Below are positions 23,706 to 31,173 of a DNA stretch of 34,119 nt, piece after piece. A model generated the notes under the pieces. That model did not search any database, was not told the origin of the DNA, and saw only the letters and a program-made list of their open reading frames with translations. The stretch is from positions 1 through 34,119 of the forward strand of contig CAJTSO010000018.1 in the NCBI GenBank assembly GCA_910579115.1, given 5' to 3'. A program made the translations under genes and the position numbers. The DNA is from an uncultured Selenomonadaceae bacterium (GTDB lineage: Bacteria > Bacillota > Negativicutes > Selenomonadales > Selenomonadaceae). Numbering within the stretch: position 1 is the stretch's first letter; every line of letters begins with the position of its first letter.

Positions 23706-24254
23706 TCAGGCAGCGCCCTGTCCTTCCTTCTGCTTGCGGATAGCCTCAAGCACATAGACGGCGTTGCGGATGATGCCGGACAGGCAGCTGACCGTTCCGC
23801 TGAGCGGAGCCTGCATAGAACCCAGCAGCTTTGCGATGAGAACCTCGCGGCTGGGCAGACTGGCCAGAGCAGCTACTTCCTTTGCATCAATGACGGCTCC
23901 GTCAACGATACCAGCCTTAACGACCAGCTTCTCGTCCTTGTCCAGCTTGTTCTTCTTAACGAACTCAGAGATAATCTTAGCCGGCGCTACAGCATCAGTA
24001 AGAGAATAGGCTATAGCAGTGGTGCCGTTGAGGCTCGGAATCAGGTCATCAAGACCTGCCTCCTTTGCCGCAATAGCAGTCAGAGTATTCTTAATGACCT
24101 TGTAGGTGACCCCGGCAGCGCGAAGTTCGCGGCGCAGCTGAGTGTCCTCGAGCACCGTCAACCCTCTGTACGTCGTGAAAACCACACCCTGCGCGGTAGT
24201 CATCGCTTCCTTGAGAGCGGCAACTTTGAGTTCTTTCTCTTTCGTTACTCCCAT
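23706..24254 (-). CDS. rplJ: 50S ribosomal protein L10
   Basis: A 182-residue L10, which holds the L7/L12 dimers on the ribosome through its C-terminal helix. It opens MGVTKEKELKVAALKEAM, contains the typical FTTYRGLTVLEDTQLRRELR, KVIKNTLTAIA and GTTAIAYS segments, and has a tail ending ALEAIRKQKEGQ. The ATG at 24252-24254 has GAGGAGG upstream. Expression is probably controlled by the L10 leader that lies just before it, where L10/L7-L12 binding would repress. Confidence 0.98.
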   Translation of the reverse strand: MGVTKEKELKVAALKEAMTTAQGVVFTTYRGLTVLEDTQLRRELRAAGVTYKVIKNTLTAIAAKEAGLDDLIPSLNGTTAIAYSLTDAVAPAKIISEFVKKNKLDKDEKLVVKAGIVDGAVIDAKEVAALASLPSREVLIAKLLGSMQAPLSGTVSCLSGIIRNAVYVLEAIRKQKEGQGAA

Positions 24255-24438
24255 GAAAACACCTCCTCTCGAAAAATTTCGAAGAAAACGGCCTCCGACT
24301 GTATGCCGGAGGCCGTCAATTTATCTTGACAGGCGTTCCAGCCTCGGCGGGCGGGTCATCCCCTTTGAATGCTTTCGCATACCAGCTGTCTACAGCCGCG
24401 AACCTATGCTATTTGCAAAATTAGTGAAGGCCGTTTTA
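24255..24438 (-). ncRNA. Ribosomal protein L10 leader (rplJ-rplL autoregulatory leader)
   Basis: The 184-base gap between rplA and rplJ is rich in possible pairing and ends in a strong hairpin (24288-24297 with 24307-24316) followed on the minus strand by TTTTCTT, just 28 bases before the rplJ start. The position and the terminal hairpin match the L10 leader of Bacillota, in which excess L10(L12)4 or attenuation lowers expression. I call the element from position and structure, not from a covariance search. Confidence 0.7.
24282..24316 (-). terminator. Attenuator-like hairpin in the rplJ leader
   Basis: A perfect 10-bp GC-rich stem (ACGGCCTCCG with CGGAGGCCGT) with a nine-base loop, then TTTTCTT on the minus strand. 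It could terminate part of the transcripts coming from rplA and so set the amount of L10 and L12 mRNA. Confidence 0.6.
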
Positions 24439-25125
24439 TCAGCCCTGGGCAGAAACTTCCACAGCCGGGCCCATGGTAGCGGCCACGGTGATGCTCTTTA
24501 TATACTGTCCCTTTGCTGCCGCAGGCTTAGCCTTAATAAGGGTATCCATAAGAGCCTGATAGTTCTGGCGGAGCTTCTCTCCCTCGAAAGAGGCCCTGCC
24601 GATAGGAACATGGACATTACCCTGCTTGTCGGTACGGTACTCGACCTTACCGGCTTTGATTTCAGCGATGGCCTTGGTGAGGTCCATAGTGACGGTACCC
24701 AGCTTCGGATTCGGCATCAGGCCACGGGGACCGAGAACCTTACCGAGGCGACCCACCACGCCCATCATGTTGGGAGTAGCTACAGCCACGTCAAAATCGA
24801 ACCAACCACCCTGAATCTTGGTTACAAGCTCTTCAGCGCCTACATAATCAGCCCCTGCCGCCTCTGCCTCAGCAACCTTGTCACCTTTTGCAAAGACGAG
24901 AACCCGCTTGGTCTTGCCGGTGCCGTTGGGCAACACGATTGCTCCACGGACCTGCTGATCAGCATACTTCGGATCGACGCCGAGACGAACATGAAGCTCG
25001 ATGGTTTCATCAAACTTAGCCGTCGCAGTTTTCTTCACAAGCTCCATCGCTTCGGCAGGAGCATAAGCCTTTCCCGCCTCAATGAGCTTTGCGGCATCCT
25101 GATACTTTTTACCGTGTTTTGCCAT
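24439..25125 (-). CDS. rplA: 50S ribosomal protein L1
   Basis: A 228-residue L1, which forms the mobile stalk at the ribosomal E site and often represses its own mRNA. It begins MAKHGKKYQDAAKLIEAGKA and has the family segments TIELHVRLGVDPKYADQQVR, VLPNGTGKTKRVLVFAKG, MPNPKLGTVT and YRTDKQGNVHVPIG. The ATG at 25123-25125 has AGGAG upstream. It lies 62 bp after rplK. Confidence 0.98.
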   Translation of the reverse strand: MAKHGKKYQDAAKLIEAGKAYAPAEAMELVKKTATAKFDETIELHVRLGVDPKYADQQVRGAIVLPNGTGKTKRVLVFAKGDKVAEAEAAGADYVGAEELVTKIQGGWFDFDVAVATPNMMGVVGRLGKVLGPRGLMPNPKLGTVTMDLTKAIAEIKAGKVEYRTDKQGNVHVPIGRASFEGEKLRQNYQALMDTLIKAKPAAAKGQYIKSITVAATMGPAVEVSAQG

Positions 25126-25187
25126 TTGTTTATGTTTCTCCTTTCGTGGTCAAACGGAATCACCCTCCCACGATATCAGACTCCATC

Positions 25188-25616
25188 TCAGTCGACAATC
25201 TCGATGCCCATGCTGCGGGCGGTACCCTCAATCATACGGGTAGCGGCCTCAATATCGGATGCGTTGAGATCCGGCATCTTGAGCTCGGCAATTTCCTTCG
25301 CCTTGGCCCGAGACACCTTTGCAACCTTCTTCTTATTTGGTTCACCGGAAGCAGTCTCAATGCCAGCGGCCTTCTTGAGGAGGACCGGCGCCGGCGGAGT
25401 CTTGGTGACGAAAGTGAAGGAACGGTCTTCGTAAACAGAAATAACTACCGGTATGACAAGGCCGGTCTGCTGAGCCGTGCGATCATTGAACTGCTTGACA
25501 AACTCCATGATATTGACACCAGCCTGACCAAGAGCCGGACCTACCGGAGGAGCCGGGGTAGCCTTGCCAGCCAAAACCTGTAGTTTCACAACTTTGGTAA
25601 CCTTCTTTGCTGCCAT
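25188..25616 (-). CDS. rplK: 50S ribosomal protein L11
   Basis: A 142-residue L11, part of the GTPase-associated centre of the 50S subunit. It shows VVKLQVLAGKATPAPPVGPALGQAGVNIMEF-type family signature in the first 40 residues (given here in part), a proline-rich link, TPPAPVLLKKAAG, and the C-terminal RNA-binding domain ending TARSMGIEIVD. The ATG at 25614-25616 is preceded by AAGGAGGTG. It follows nusG by 39 bp in the standard secE-nusG-rplK-rplA order. Confidence 0.97.
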   Translation of the reverse strand: MAAKKVTKVVKLQVLAGKATPAPPVGPALGQAGVNIMEFVKQFNDRTAQQTGLVIPVVISVYEDRSFTFVTKTPPAPVLLKKAAGIETASGEPNKKKVAKVSRAKAKEIAELKMPDLNASDIEAATRMIEGTARSMGIEIVD

Positions 25617-25655
25617 TCTTATTTCACCTCCTTAGGAATTGAAGCTTCTTTTCTG

Positions 25656-26258
25656 TCAGAGAGCCTCTATTTCATCGACGTCCAGTTCTACCCGGACATC
25701 TCTGCCATCCATTACCTGGGTGACGATGGTAACTCGGCCGTTGGTACGGTCAATAGCCACCACAGTACCCGTATAGTTTTCATACGAGCCCTTGACGACC
25801 CTGACTCCTTCGCCCTCCGTTACCTGTATATCAAAGGTGACTTTCGCTTCTGCCTGAGTCGCCTTCAATATGCTCTTTACCTCTGACGGCGTCAGAGGAC
25901 TGGGCTTTGTGCCGTCAGGTCCCACAAACCGGGTAACCCCCGGGGTATTGCGGACCACATACCAGGAAAAGCCGTTCATAAGCATCTCTACCAGGACATA
26001 GCCCGGAAAGAGCTTGCGCTCCACGGTATGCTCCTTGCCATTCCTGACGACGATTTCTTTTTCCAGCGGTACAACGACGTTGAAAATCTGCGCCTCAAGG
26101 CCCATGGAACGAACCTTTCGCTCAAGGTCATTTTTCACCTTGTTCTCGTAACCGGTAGCCGTGTGTATAACGTACCAGTGGCACTCGCTTTCCGGCTCGC
26201 AATCATCCATGTGTTCAGCCGCTTTTTCCCTGAGTTCCAAATCTTTTTCTTGTTCCAT
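25656..26258 (-). CDS. nusG: Transcription termination/antitermination protein NusG
   Basis: A 200-residue NusG. The N-terminal NGN domain starts at about residue 27 with HWYVIHTATGYENKV and contains RKLFPGYVLVEM, VRNTPGVTRFVG; the C-terminal KOW domain has EGEGVRVVKGSYENYTGTV. It binds RNA polymerase and links it to Rho or the ribosome. About 25 extra acidic residues precede the NGN domain; the ATG at 26256-26258 lacks a good ribosome site, and an ATG at residue 17 is an alternative start. It follows secE by 41 bp. Confidence 0.96.
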   Translation of the reverse strand: MEQEKDLELREKAAEHMDDCEPESECHWYVIHTATGYENKVKNDLERKVRSMGLEAQIFNVVVPLEKEIVVRNGKEHTVERKLFPGYVLVEMLMNGFSWYVVRNTPGVTRFVGPDGTKPSPLTPSEVKSILKATQAEAKVTFDIQVTEGEGVRVVKGSYENYTGTVVAIDRTNGRVTIVTQVMDGRDVRVELDVDEIEAL

Positions 26259-26299
26259 GATCTATTCGGGGATGACCTGCACCCCCACACCTCCCCGCG

Positions 26300-26539
26300 C
26301 TATTTCAACAAAAGCTCAAACAGGCGCGCGAAAAATGCGTCACAGGCCCACACCAAAACACAAACTACAAAGGTGGCGAGCCCTACCACAAGAGTGTAGG
26401 ACACCAACTCCCGGCGGTTTGGCCAGGATACCTTTTTCATCTCGGCGTTTACCTCGCCCACGAACGTAATGGGATTGAAACCGGACGAAGACGCAGGAAC
26501 CGCTACTTTAGCGTTTTCTTTCGCTTTATCGTCTGCCAT
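26300..26539 (-). CDS. secE: Preprotein translocase subunit SecE
   Basis: A 79-residue SecE with one transmembrane segment (LVVGLATFVVCVLVW) preceded by the conserved amphipathic VNAEMKKVSWPNRREL, which clamps SecY. It is part of the SecYEG protein export channel. I use the ATG at 26537-26539; a GTG three codons earlier (26546-26548) is equally possible, as neither has a strong ribosome site. It lies between rpmG and nusG, the standard place. Confidence 0.95.
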   Translation of the reverse strand: MADDKAKENAKVAVPASSSGFNPITFVGEVNAEMKKVSWPNRRELVSYTLVVGLATFVVCVLVWACDAFFARLFELLLK

Positions 26540-26572
26540 ATCGTTCACATACCCGCAACCAACGCGCCGGAA

Positions 26573-26722
26573 TCACTTTGTTTCCTTGTGGGCTGTATGC
26601 TTCTTGCAGAACTTGCAATACTTCGTGAGCTCGATGCGGTCAGGATCGTTCTTCTTATTCTTGTTGGTGCGATAGTTGCGGTTCTTGCACTCCGAGCAAG
26701 CCAACGTGATGTTAGTGCGCAT
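26573..26722 (-). CDS. rpmG: 50S ribosomal protein L33, zinc-binding form
   Basis: A 49-residue L33: it begins MRTNITLACSECKNRNY and contains KNDPDRIELTKYCKFCKKHT. Four cysteines (9, 12, 36, 39) form the zinc ribbon of the C+ form. The ATG at 26720-26722 has AGGAG nine bases upstream and the TGA is at 26573-26575. It is the first gene of the rpmG-secE-nusG-rplKAJL operon, with a promoter about 65 bases upstream. Confidence 0.97.
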   Translation of the reverse strand: MRTNITLACSECKNRNYRTNKNKKNDPDRIELTKYCKFCKKHTAHKETK

Positions 26723-26782
26723 GCCGATACACTCCTTTTCTCAGATTCAGCTATTTGCCACAGGGGCAAAACGGCAATATAT

Positions 26783-26811
26783 AATCTATCATAATCATTA
26801 AAGCATGTCAA
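26783..26811 (-). promoter_or_regulatory. Promoter of the rpmG-secE-nusG-rpl operon
   Basis: On the minus strand a consensus TTGACA (26806-26811) and TAGATT (26783-26788) with a 17-base spacer. It lies between the tRNA operon terminator and rpmG, with transcription starting about 55 bases ahead of the rpmG start codon. Confidence 0.75.
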
Positions 26812-26901
26812 CAACGGCCGCAAAATTTCGCGGCTGTTATGATGCGGTCCCCCCAGCGGGCTGCGCCAGACCATCGAGACTCTGCTTTAGGTTTATGACA
26901 T

Positions 26902-26926
26902 AAAGAAAACCCCTTCAAAAGGGGTT
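26902..26926 (-). terminator. Terminator after the tRNA operon
   Basis: AACCCCTT (26908-26915) pairs with AAGGGGTT (26919-26926) around a three-base loop, with TTTTCTTT following on the minus strand. It is 10 bases past the CCA end of the last tRNA gene. Confidence 0.85.
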
Positions 26927-26935
26927 CTTGGCAAA

Positions 26936-27012
26936 TGGTGGCGGCGAGGAGATTCGAACTCTTGACACTCCGGGTATGAACCGAATGCTCTAGCCAACTG
27001 AGCTACGCCGCC
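26936..27012 (-). tRNA. tRNA-Met (CAT), elongator
   Basis: A full cloverleaf with an encoded CCA: acceptor GGCGGCG/CGCCGCC, anticodon loop TTCATAC, and T loop TTCGAAT. It has an ordinary G1-C72 pair, unlike the initiator in this cluster. One A-C mismatch is visible in the T stem (second pair). Confidence 0.93.
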
Positions 27013-27018
27013 AAAAAA

Positions 27019-27094
27019 TGGAGCTGATGACCAGAATTGAACTGGTGACCTTATCCTTACCAAGGATACGCTCTACCGACTGAGCTACATCAGC
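27019..27094 (-). tRNA. tRNA-Thr (GGT)
   Basis: Acceptor GCTGATG/CATCAGC, anticodon stem TATCC/GGATA with loop TTGGTAA, T loop TTCAATT, and an encoded CCA. The anticodon GGT reads ACC/ACT codons. Confidence 0.96.
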
Positions 27095-27098
27095 AAAA

Positions 27099-27184
<86 letters not shown>

Positions 27185-27222
27185 ACTATATACAAACAGC
27201 TGACCGACGCTGCTTATACCGT

Positions 27223-27298
<76 letters not shown>

Positions 27299-27336
27299 AT
27301 GTCCTGCCGGCCCTCATTGCGGGCTGACAAGAATGA

Positions 27337-27365
27337 ATGTTACCATAATGGTTTTTGTTTGTAAA
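27337..27365 (-). promoter_or_regulatory. Promoter of the tRNA operon
   Basis: On the minus strand TTTACA (27360-27365) and TAACAT (27337-27342) with a 17-base spacer, about 32 bases ahead of the first tRNA. Confidence 0.6.
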
Positions 27366-27405
27366 GAGGTATTTTGAAAAAATTTGAAAATTTGTCTGAT
27401 TTTTA

Positions 27406-28119
27406 TCAGCCGCCCAGGTAAGCTTTCCGAATGGCCTCGCTGGAAGCAAGCTCATCCGCGTTGCCGGAAACAGTGACCCTGCCCGTCTCCAACACGTATG
27501 CTCTATGGGCAACCTTCAGGGCCATGTTGGCATTTTGTTCGACCAGAAGTATTGTAGTACCGGCAGCATTTATATCGGAAATAATGGAGAATATTTCCTT
27601 TATAAGAATCGGCGCCAGACCCATAGAGGGCTCGTCAAGGAGCAGCAGCTTCGGGCGGCTCATGAGAGCCCTGCCCATGGCCAGCATCTGCTGCTCGCCG
27701 CCGGAAAGGGTGCCTGCCTCCTGCTGGAGACGCTCCTTCAAGCGGGGAAAACGGCCAAAGACCCTTTCCAGGTCCGCGGCAATCCCGTCAGGGTCAGTTC
27801 TGATGTATGCTCCCAGCTCAAGATTTTCCTGAACGGTCATGTTAGCAAAAATACGGCGTCCCTCCGGTACCTGACTGATACCAGCCTTTACTATATCCTG
27901 CGCCTGCCGTCCGCCGATCGGCTGTCCTTCAAAAAAAATCTCCCCGCTCTTTGGCTTCAGGAGGCCTGATATGGTTCTGAGAGCAGTGGACTTTCCGGCG
28001 CCGTTAGCCCCGATAAGGGTCACGGTTTCTCCCTGATTTACCGTGAGGTTTACGTTCTGTATTGCATGAATGTTGCCATAGAAGACATTTACATCCTTCA
28101 TTTCCAGCATAGCTGCCAT
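27406..28119 (-). CDS. livF: Branched-chain amino acid ABC transporter, ATP-binding subunit LivF
   Basis: A 237-residue ABC ATPase of the LivF type. Walker A is GANGAGKSTALRT (about 36-48), the Q-loop region holds QVPEGRRIFANMTVQENLE (the LivF hallmark), the signature is LSGGEQQMLAMGRAL, Walker B is LLLLDEPSMGLAP, and the H-loop lies in TILLVEQNANMAL. With LivG it powers import of branched-chain amino acids through LivH-LivM. The ATG at 28117-28119 overlaps the livG stop by one base and has GGAGGTGAT upstream. A weak hairpin spans its stop codon, and the tRNA promoter begins about 40 bases on. Confidence 0.96.
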   Translation of the reverse strand: MAAMLEMKDVNVFYGNIHAIQNVNLTVNQGETVTLIGANGAGKSTALRTISGLLKPKSGEIFFEGQPIGGRQAQDIVKAGISQVPEGRRIFANMTVQENLELGAYIRTDPDGIAADLERVFGRFPRLKERLQQEAGTLSGGEQQMLAMGRALMSRPKLLLLDEPSMGLAPILIKEIFSIISDINAAGTTILLVEQNANMALKVAHRAYVLETGRVTVSGNADELASSEAIRKAYLGG

Positions 28120-28889
28120 CAGTCATCACCTCCAAGATAAGCTCTGATGACCTGGGGATCCCTTTGGATCTCCGCCGGGCTTCCCATGGCGATGGTCATA
28201 CCGTACTCAAGGACGTAGATCCGTTCACAGATTCCCATCACGAGGCTCATATCATGCTCGATGAGCAGGATGGATATGCCAAATTTCTTTTGTAGCCAAG
28301 CGATAAGATTCATCAGCTCTTGGGTTTCCTGGGGGTTCATACCAGCCGCCGGTTCGTCCAGCAACAGGAGCTTCGGTCCGGTAGCCAGCGCCCTGGCGAT
28401 TTCCAGCCGGCGCTGGGCCCCGTAAGGAAGGTTCTTAGCCGTTTCCTCCGCCAGATCCTCCAAGTCGAATATTTTCAGGAGCTGCCTTGCCCTGATGTCC
28501 GTCCTGATCTCGTCTTCCATATATCTGCCAATGCGGAGCGCCGCCTCCAGCAGGCCGTAACGGATATGCTTATGAAAAGCGATCTTTACATTATCCAGTA
28601 CGGACAGCTCCGAGAAGAGCCTGATATTCTGGAAGGTGCGGGCCACCCCCTTTTCGGTAATATAAGAGGGTTTCTTTCCGGTCACATCCTCCCCGCAGAA
28701 TTCAATGCTGCCTGAGGTAGGAGAATATACTCCAGTCAGAAGGTTGAAGGCGGTGGTCTTACCAGCGCCGTTGGGGCCGATAAGACCCACAAGCTCTCCT
28801 TCGGTGATGTACATATTAAAATCATCAACAGCGGTGAGACCGCCGAATTCTATAGAGACATTGCTGCATTTCAGAATAGCTTCCGCCAT
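28119..28889 (-). CDS. livG: Branched-chain amino acid ABC transporter, ATP-binding subunit LivG
   Basis: A 256-residue ABC ATPase of the LivG type. It has Walker A GPNGAGKTTAFN (about 36-47), ARTFQNIRLFSELSVLDNV at the Q-loop, LPYGAQRRLEIARAL as a variant signature motif, Walker B LLLLDEPAAGMNP and the switch histidine in LLIEHDMSLVM. The ATG is joined to the livM stop (TAATG, one-base overlap), showing translational coupling. It forms a heterodimer with LivF. Confidence 0.96.
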   Translation of the reverse strand: MAEAILKCSNVSIEFGGLTAVDDFNMYITEGELVGLIGPNGAGKTTAFNLLTGVYSPTSGSIEFCGEDVTGKKPSYITEKGVARTFQNIRLFSELSVLDNVKIAFHKHIRYGLLEAALRIGRYMEDEIRTDIRARQLLKIFDLEDLAEETAKNLPYGAQRRLEIARALATGPKLLLLDEPAAGMNPQETQELMNLIAWLQKKFGISILLIEHDMSLVMGICERIYVLEYGMTIAMGSPAEIQRDPQVIRAYLGGDD

Positions 28890-29887
28890 TATGCTCTGCC
28901 TCCTTTTCCGTCCGCCTCATCCGCCATGCCCATTGCCTTTTTCGCTTCCGGAGACATATTTTTCAGGTAGCGGAAGACGGGCAAATTGGTGATCTCCACA
29001 TAACCGAAAAGGCCCTGGGGTCGATAGAACATAAGGAGAATAAGGATAAGGGAATAAATGATCATCCGGAATTCCGGCACCCCGGCCAGGGCGGCGGAGA
29101 TACCGGTAACTACGATAGCTCCGGCAATGGAGCCGGTGATGGAGCCAAGTCCTCCCAAAACTACCATTATAAGATAGTTGAAGGACTGAAGAAAGCCGAA
29201 TGTGCCTGGCATAAGGATGTAGAAGCAATGGGCAAAGAGCGCCCCTGCGATCCCGGCAAAGGCCGCCCCCAGGGTAAAGGCCAGCACCTTGTAATTTACA
29301 ACCTTGACTCCCATTGCCTCGGCAGCAATTTCATTTTCACGGATAGCAATGCAGGCCCGTCCGTAAGCAGAGTTTACAAAGTTCTTTATGAACAGAAGGG
29401 TCGCCAGCATAACCAGGAATGCCCAGGCGAAGGTAGTATAACGGGGAATTCCCGTAAAGCCTGCCGCCCCGCCCACATAGTCGATATTCATGATGACGAT
29501 GCGGATGATTTCACAGAGGCCCAGGGTGGCGATTGCCAGATAGTCCCCATTGAGCCGGAGCGTGGGTATACCGATGAGGAATCCCACAAAACCTGCCGCA
29601 GCCGCCGCAGCCAGGATCGCCAACCCAAAGGGCAGCTGCAGCTTTGCCGTAAGAACTACGGAAACGTAAGCTCCTACCGCCATAAAGCCCGCATGGCCAA
29701 GGGAAAACTGTCCCGTATAGCCGTTAATAAGGTTCAGGCTCACAGACATAATGACATTTATGCAGATAATGATAATATTCAGTTTCCAGAAGGGCCCGAT
29801 TACTTCCGCTTCTATCAGGCCGTAAATAATGGCAAAAATTACCAGCCCAACTGTTGCCAGGAGGGCATCGACTTTACGTTCAATCAC
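28889..29887 (-). CDS. livM: Branched-chain amino acid ABC transporter permease LivM
   Basis: A 332-residue inner-membrane permease with about eight to ten membrane segments and the LivM signature NGYTGQFSLGHAGFMAVGAY near residue 55, and the ATPase-contacting IRENEIAAEAMGVKVVNYK in the cytoplasmic loop. The start is GTG (29885-29887) with TGAGGTG upstream. It follows livH by nine bases and overlaps livG by one. Confidence 0.95.
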   Translation of the reverse strand: MIERKVDALLATVGLVIFAIIYGLIEAEVIGPFWKLNIIIICINVIMSVSLNLINGYTGQFSLGHAGFMAVGAYVSVVLTAKLQLPFGLAILAAAAAAGFVGFLIGIPTLRLNGDYLAIATLGLCEIIRIVIMNIDYVGGAAGFTGIPRYTTFAWAFLVMLATLLFIKNFVNSAYGRACIAIRENEIAAEAMGVKVVNYKVLAFTLGAAFAGIAGALFAHCFYILMPGTFGFLQSFNYLIMVVLGGLGSITGSIAGAIVVTGISAALAGVPEFRMIIYSLILILLMFYRPQGLFGYVEITNLPVFRYLKNMSPEAKKAMGMADEADGKGGRA

Positions 29888-29896
29888 GATGACACC

Positions 29897-30784
29897 TCAC
29901 ACTTTCTCCCGGACAGTTTTGCCAAAGATGCCCGAGGGACGGAACAGCAGAACGAGAATAAGAATGGCGAAGGCCGCCGCATCACGGAAGGTAGAGGAAA
30001 TGAATCCGGAAACCAGCGCCTCAATAACCCCCAGCAAAATTCCCCCGGCCATTGCCCCGGGGATACTGCCGATACCGCCGAATACAGCGGCAACAAAAGC
30101 TTTCAGGCCGGGCATAATACCCATAAGGGGATCAATGCTGTTGTAGTACACACCCACCAGGACGCCTCCGGCGGCGGCCAGAGCCGAACCGATGCCAAAG
30201 GTGAAATTGATGATGCGGTCAGCGTTTATCCCCATGAGCTGCGCAGTTTCAGTGTCAAAGGATACCGCCCTCATTGCCTGGCCGACCTTAGTCTTCTGCA
30301 CCACATAAGTCAGGATGATCATCAGGATGATAGTTATCGCGAAAATCAACAGCTGCTGTCCGTTGATGACAAAGCCGCCGATGTTATAGGCAAGATTACC
30401 CACCACCTCCGGAAATGTGCGGGGGGTAGGGGAAACGAAGTACATACTGCCGTACTCCAGCAGAAAGGACATACCAATGGCCGTGATGAGCACGGAAATG
30501 CGCGGCGCATGACGCAGCGGCGCATAGGCCAGCCGCTCTACCAGCATCCCCAGCAAGGCAGTCACAATCATTGAAACAAGAAGGGCCGGAACTATGGACA
30601 TATTTGCCATGGTAACGGCAAAGAAGCTCACATAAGCGCCTACCATATAGATATCGCCGTGGGCAAAGTTAATCAGCTTTATAATGCCGTAGACCATGGT
30701 GTAGCCCAGGGCAATCAGCGCGTATATGCTGCCCAGCGAAACTCCGTTTATTATCTGCTGGATCAGTACGTTAAAGAAATCCAT
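29897..30784 (-). CDS. livH: Branched-chain amino acid ABC transporter permease LivH
   Basis: A 295-residue permease with about eight membrane segments. The N-terminal LIQQIINGVSLGSIYALIALGY and KLINFAHGDIYMVGAY motifs are typical of LivH, as is the later MRAVSFDTETAQLMGINADRI loop that contacts the ATPases. The ATG at 30782-30784 has GGAG eight bases upstream. It is separated from livK by 389 bp of repeat-rich DNA. Confidence 0.95.
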   Translation of the reverse strand: MDFFNVLIQQIINGVSLGSIYALIALGYTMVYGIIKLINFAHGDIYMVGAYVSFFAVTMANMSIVPALLVSMIVTALLGMLVERLAYAPLRHAPRISVLITAIGMSFLLEYGSMYFVSPTPRTFPEVVGNLAYNIGGFVINGQQLLIFAITIILMIILTYVVQKTKVGQAMRAVSFDTETAQLMGINADRIINFTFGIGSALAAAGGVLVGVYYNSIDPLMGIMPGLKAFVAAVFGGIGSIPGAMAGGILLGVIEALVSGFISSTFRDAAAFAILILVLLFRPSGIFGKTVREKV

Positions 30785-30882
30785 TAGTAGTCACTCCGTA
30801 AGCGGCGGAAATAATATAACGATCTTTGACCGTTGAATGCTGACATGAAAAAAACTCCTGGAAAATTTTCCTGAACGACTGC

Positions 30883-30941
30883 ATTATAGCGCCGTTGCTT
30901 CAAAAAACAGCCTTGGCTGTTTTCATTTTTCTTTGCGTTCA
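30883..30941. repeat. Interspersed repeat, copy B
   Basis: Matches copy A (10397-10450) in order: ATTATAgCG, CGTTG, TTCAAAAA, a hairpin, then CTTTGCGTTCA. In this copy the hairpin is ACAGCC-AA-GGCTGT followed on the minus strand by a T run, so it may act as a weak terminator between livK and livH. Confidence 0.55.
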
Positions 30942-30958
30942 GTGCTTGACAACACTAC

Positions 30959-30981
30959 GACGGCAGACCGCTTCTGCCGTC
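30959..30981. repeat. Perfect 9-bp inverted repeat in the livK-livH gap
   Basis: GACGGCAGA (30959-30967) and TCTGCCGTC (30973-30981) with a five-base spacer. There is no T run on either side, so it is more likely a structural or repeat-element hairpin than a terminator. Confidence 0.6.
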
Positions 30982-31063
30982 AGGCAAGAATCGCCCTACA
31001 GCTTCCTGGCAGACTGCATGATGATTTTTAATCCAGCCGTTTAATTGATTAAAGACATGAATA

Positions 31064-31125
31064 TAGGAGCGACCGTTGAGGCAAAGCAGCCTGCGCTGTC
31101 CGTATTCCTCGACGGCACGCCCCTA
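31064..31125. repeat. 62-bp imperfect inverted repeat in the livK-livH gap
   Basis: TAGGAGCGACCGTTGAGG (31064-31081) is nearly complementary to CCTCGACGGCACGCCCCTA (31107-31125), with an inner CAGC-GCTG stem. Palindromes that end in TAGGGGCG are common intergenic repeats in many bacteria. Together with copy B and the 9-bp repeat it fills much of the 389-base gap between livH and livK (30785-31173); I see no gene there. Confidence 0.55.
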
Positions 31126-31173
31126 CTCCATCGTAAAGGGTCTGTTATTTACCCGATGCCCGGAAAGCTATGA

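Noticed and set aside
27380..27420. Possible terminator after livF
   Set aside because: A five-base CTGAT/ATCAG stem spans the stop codon with only scattered T residues after it; too weak to call.
29228..30574. A 448-codon open frame on the plus strand opposite livM and livH
   Set aside because: It is antisense to two well-supported permease genes, has a low-complexity polar composition (Gln/His/Asn-rich), no ribosome site and no family resemblance.
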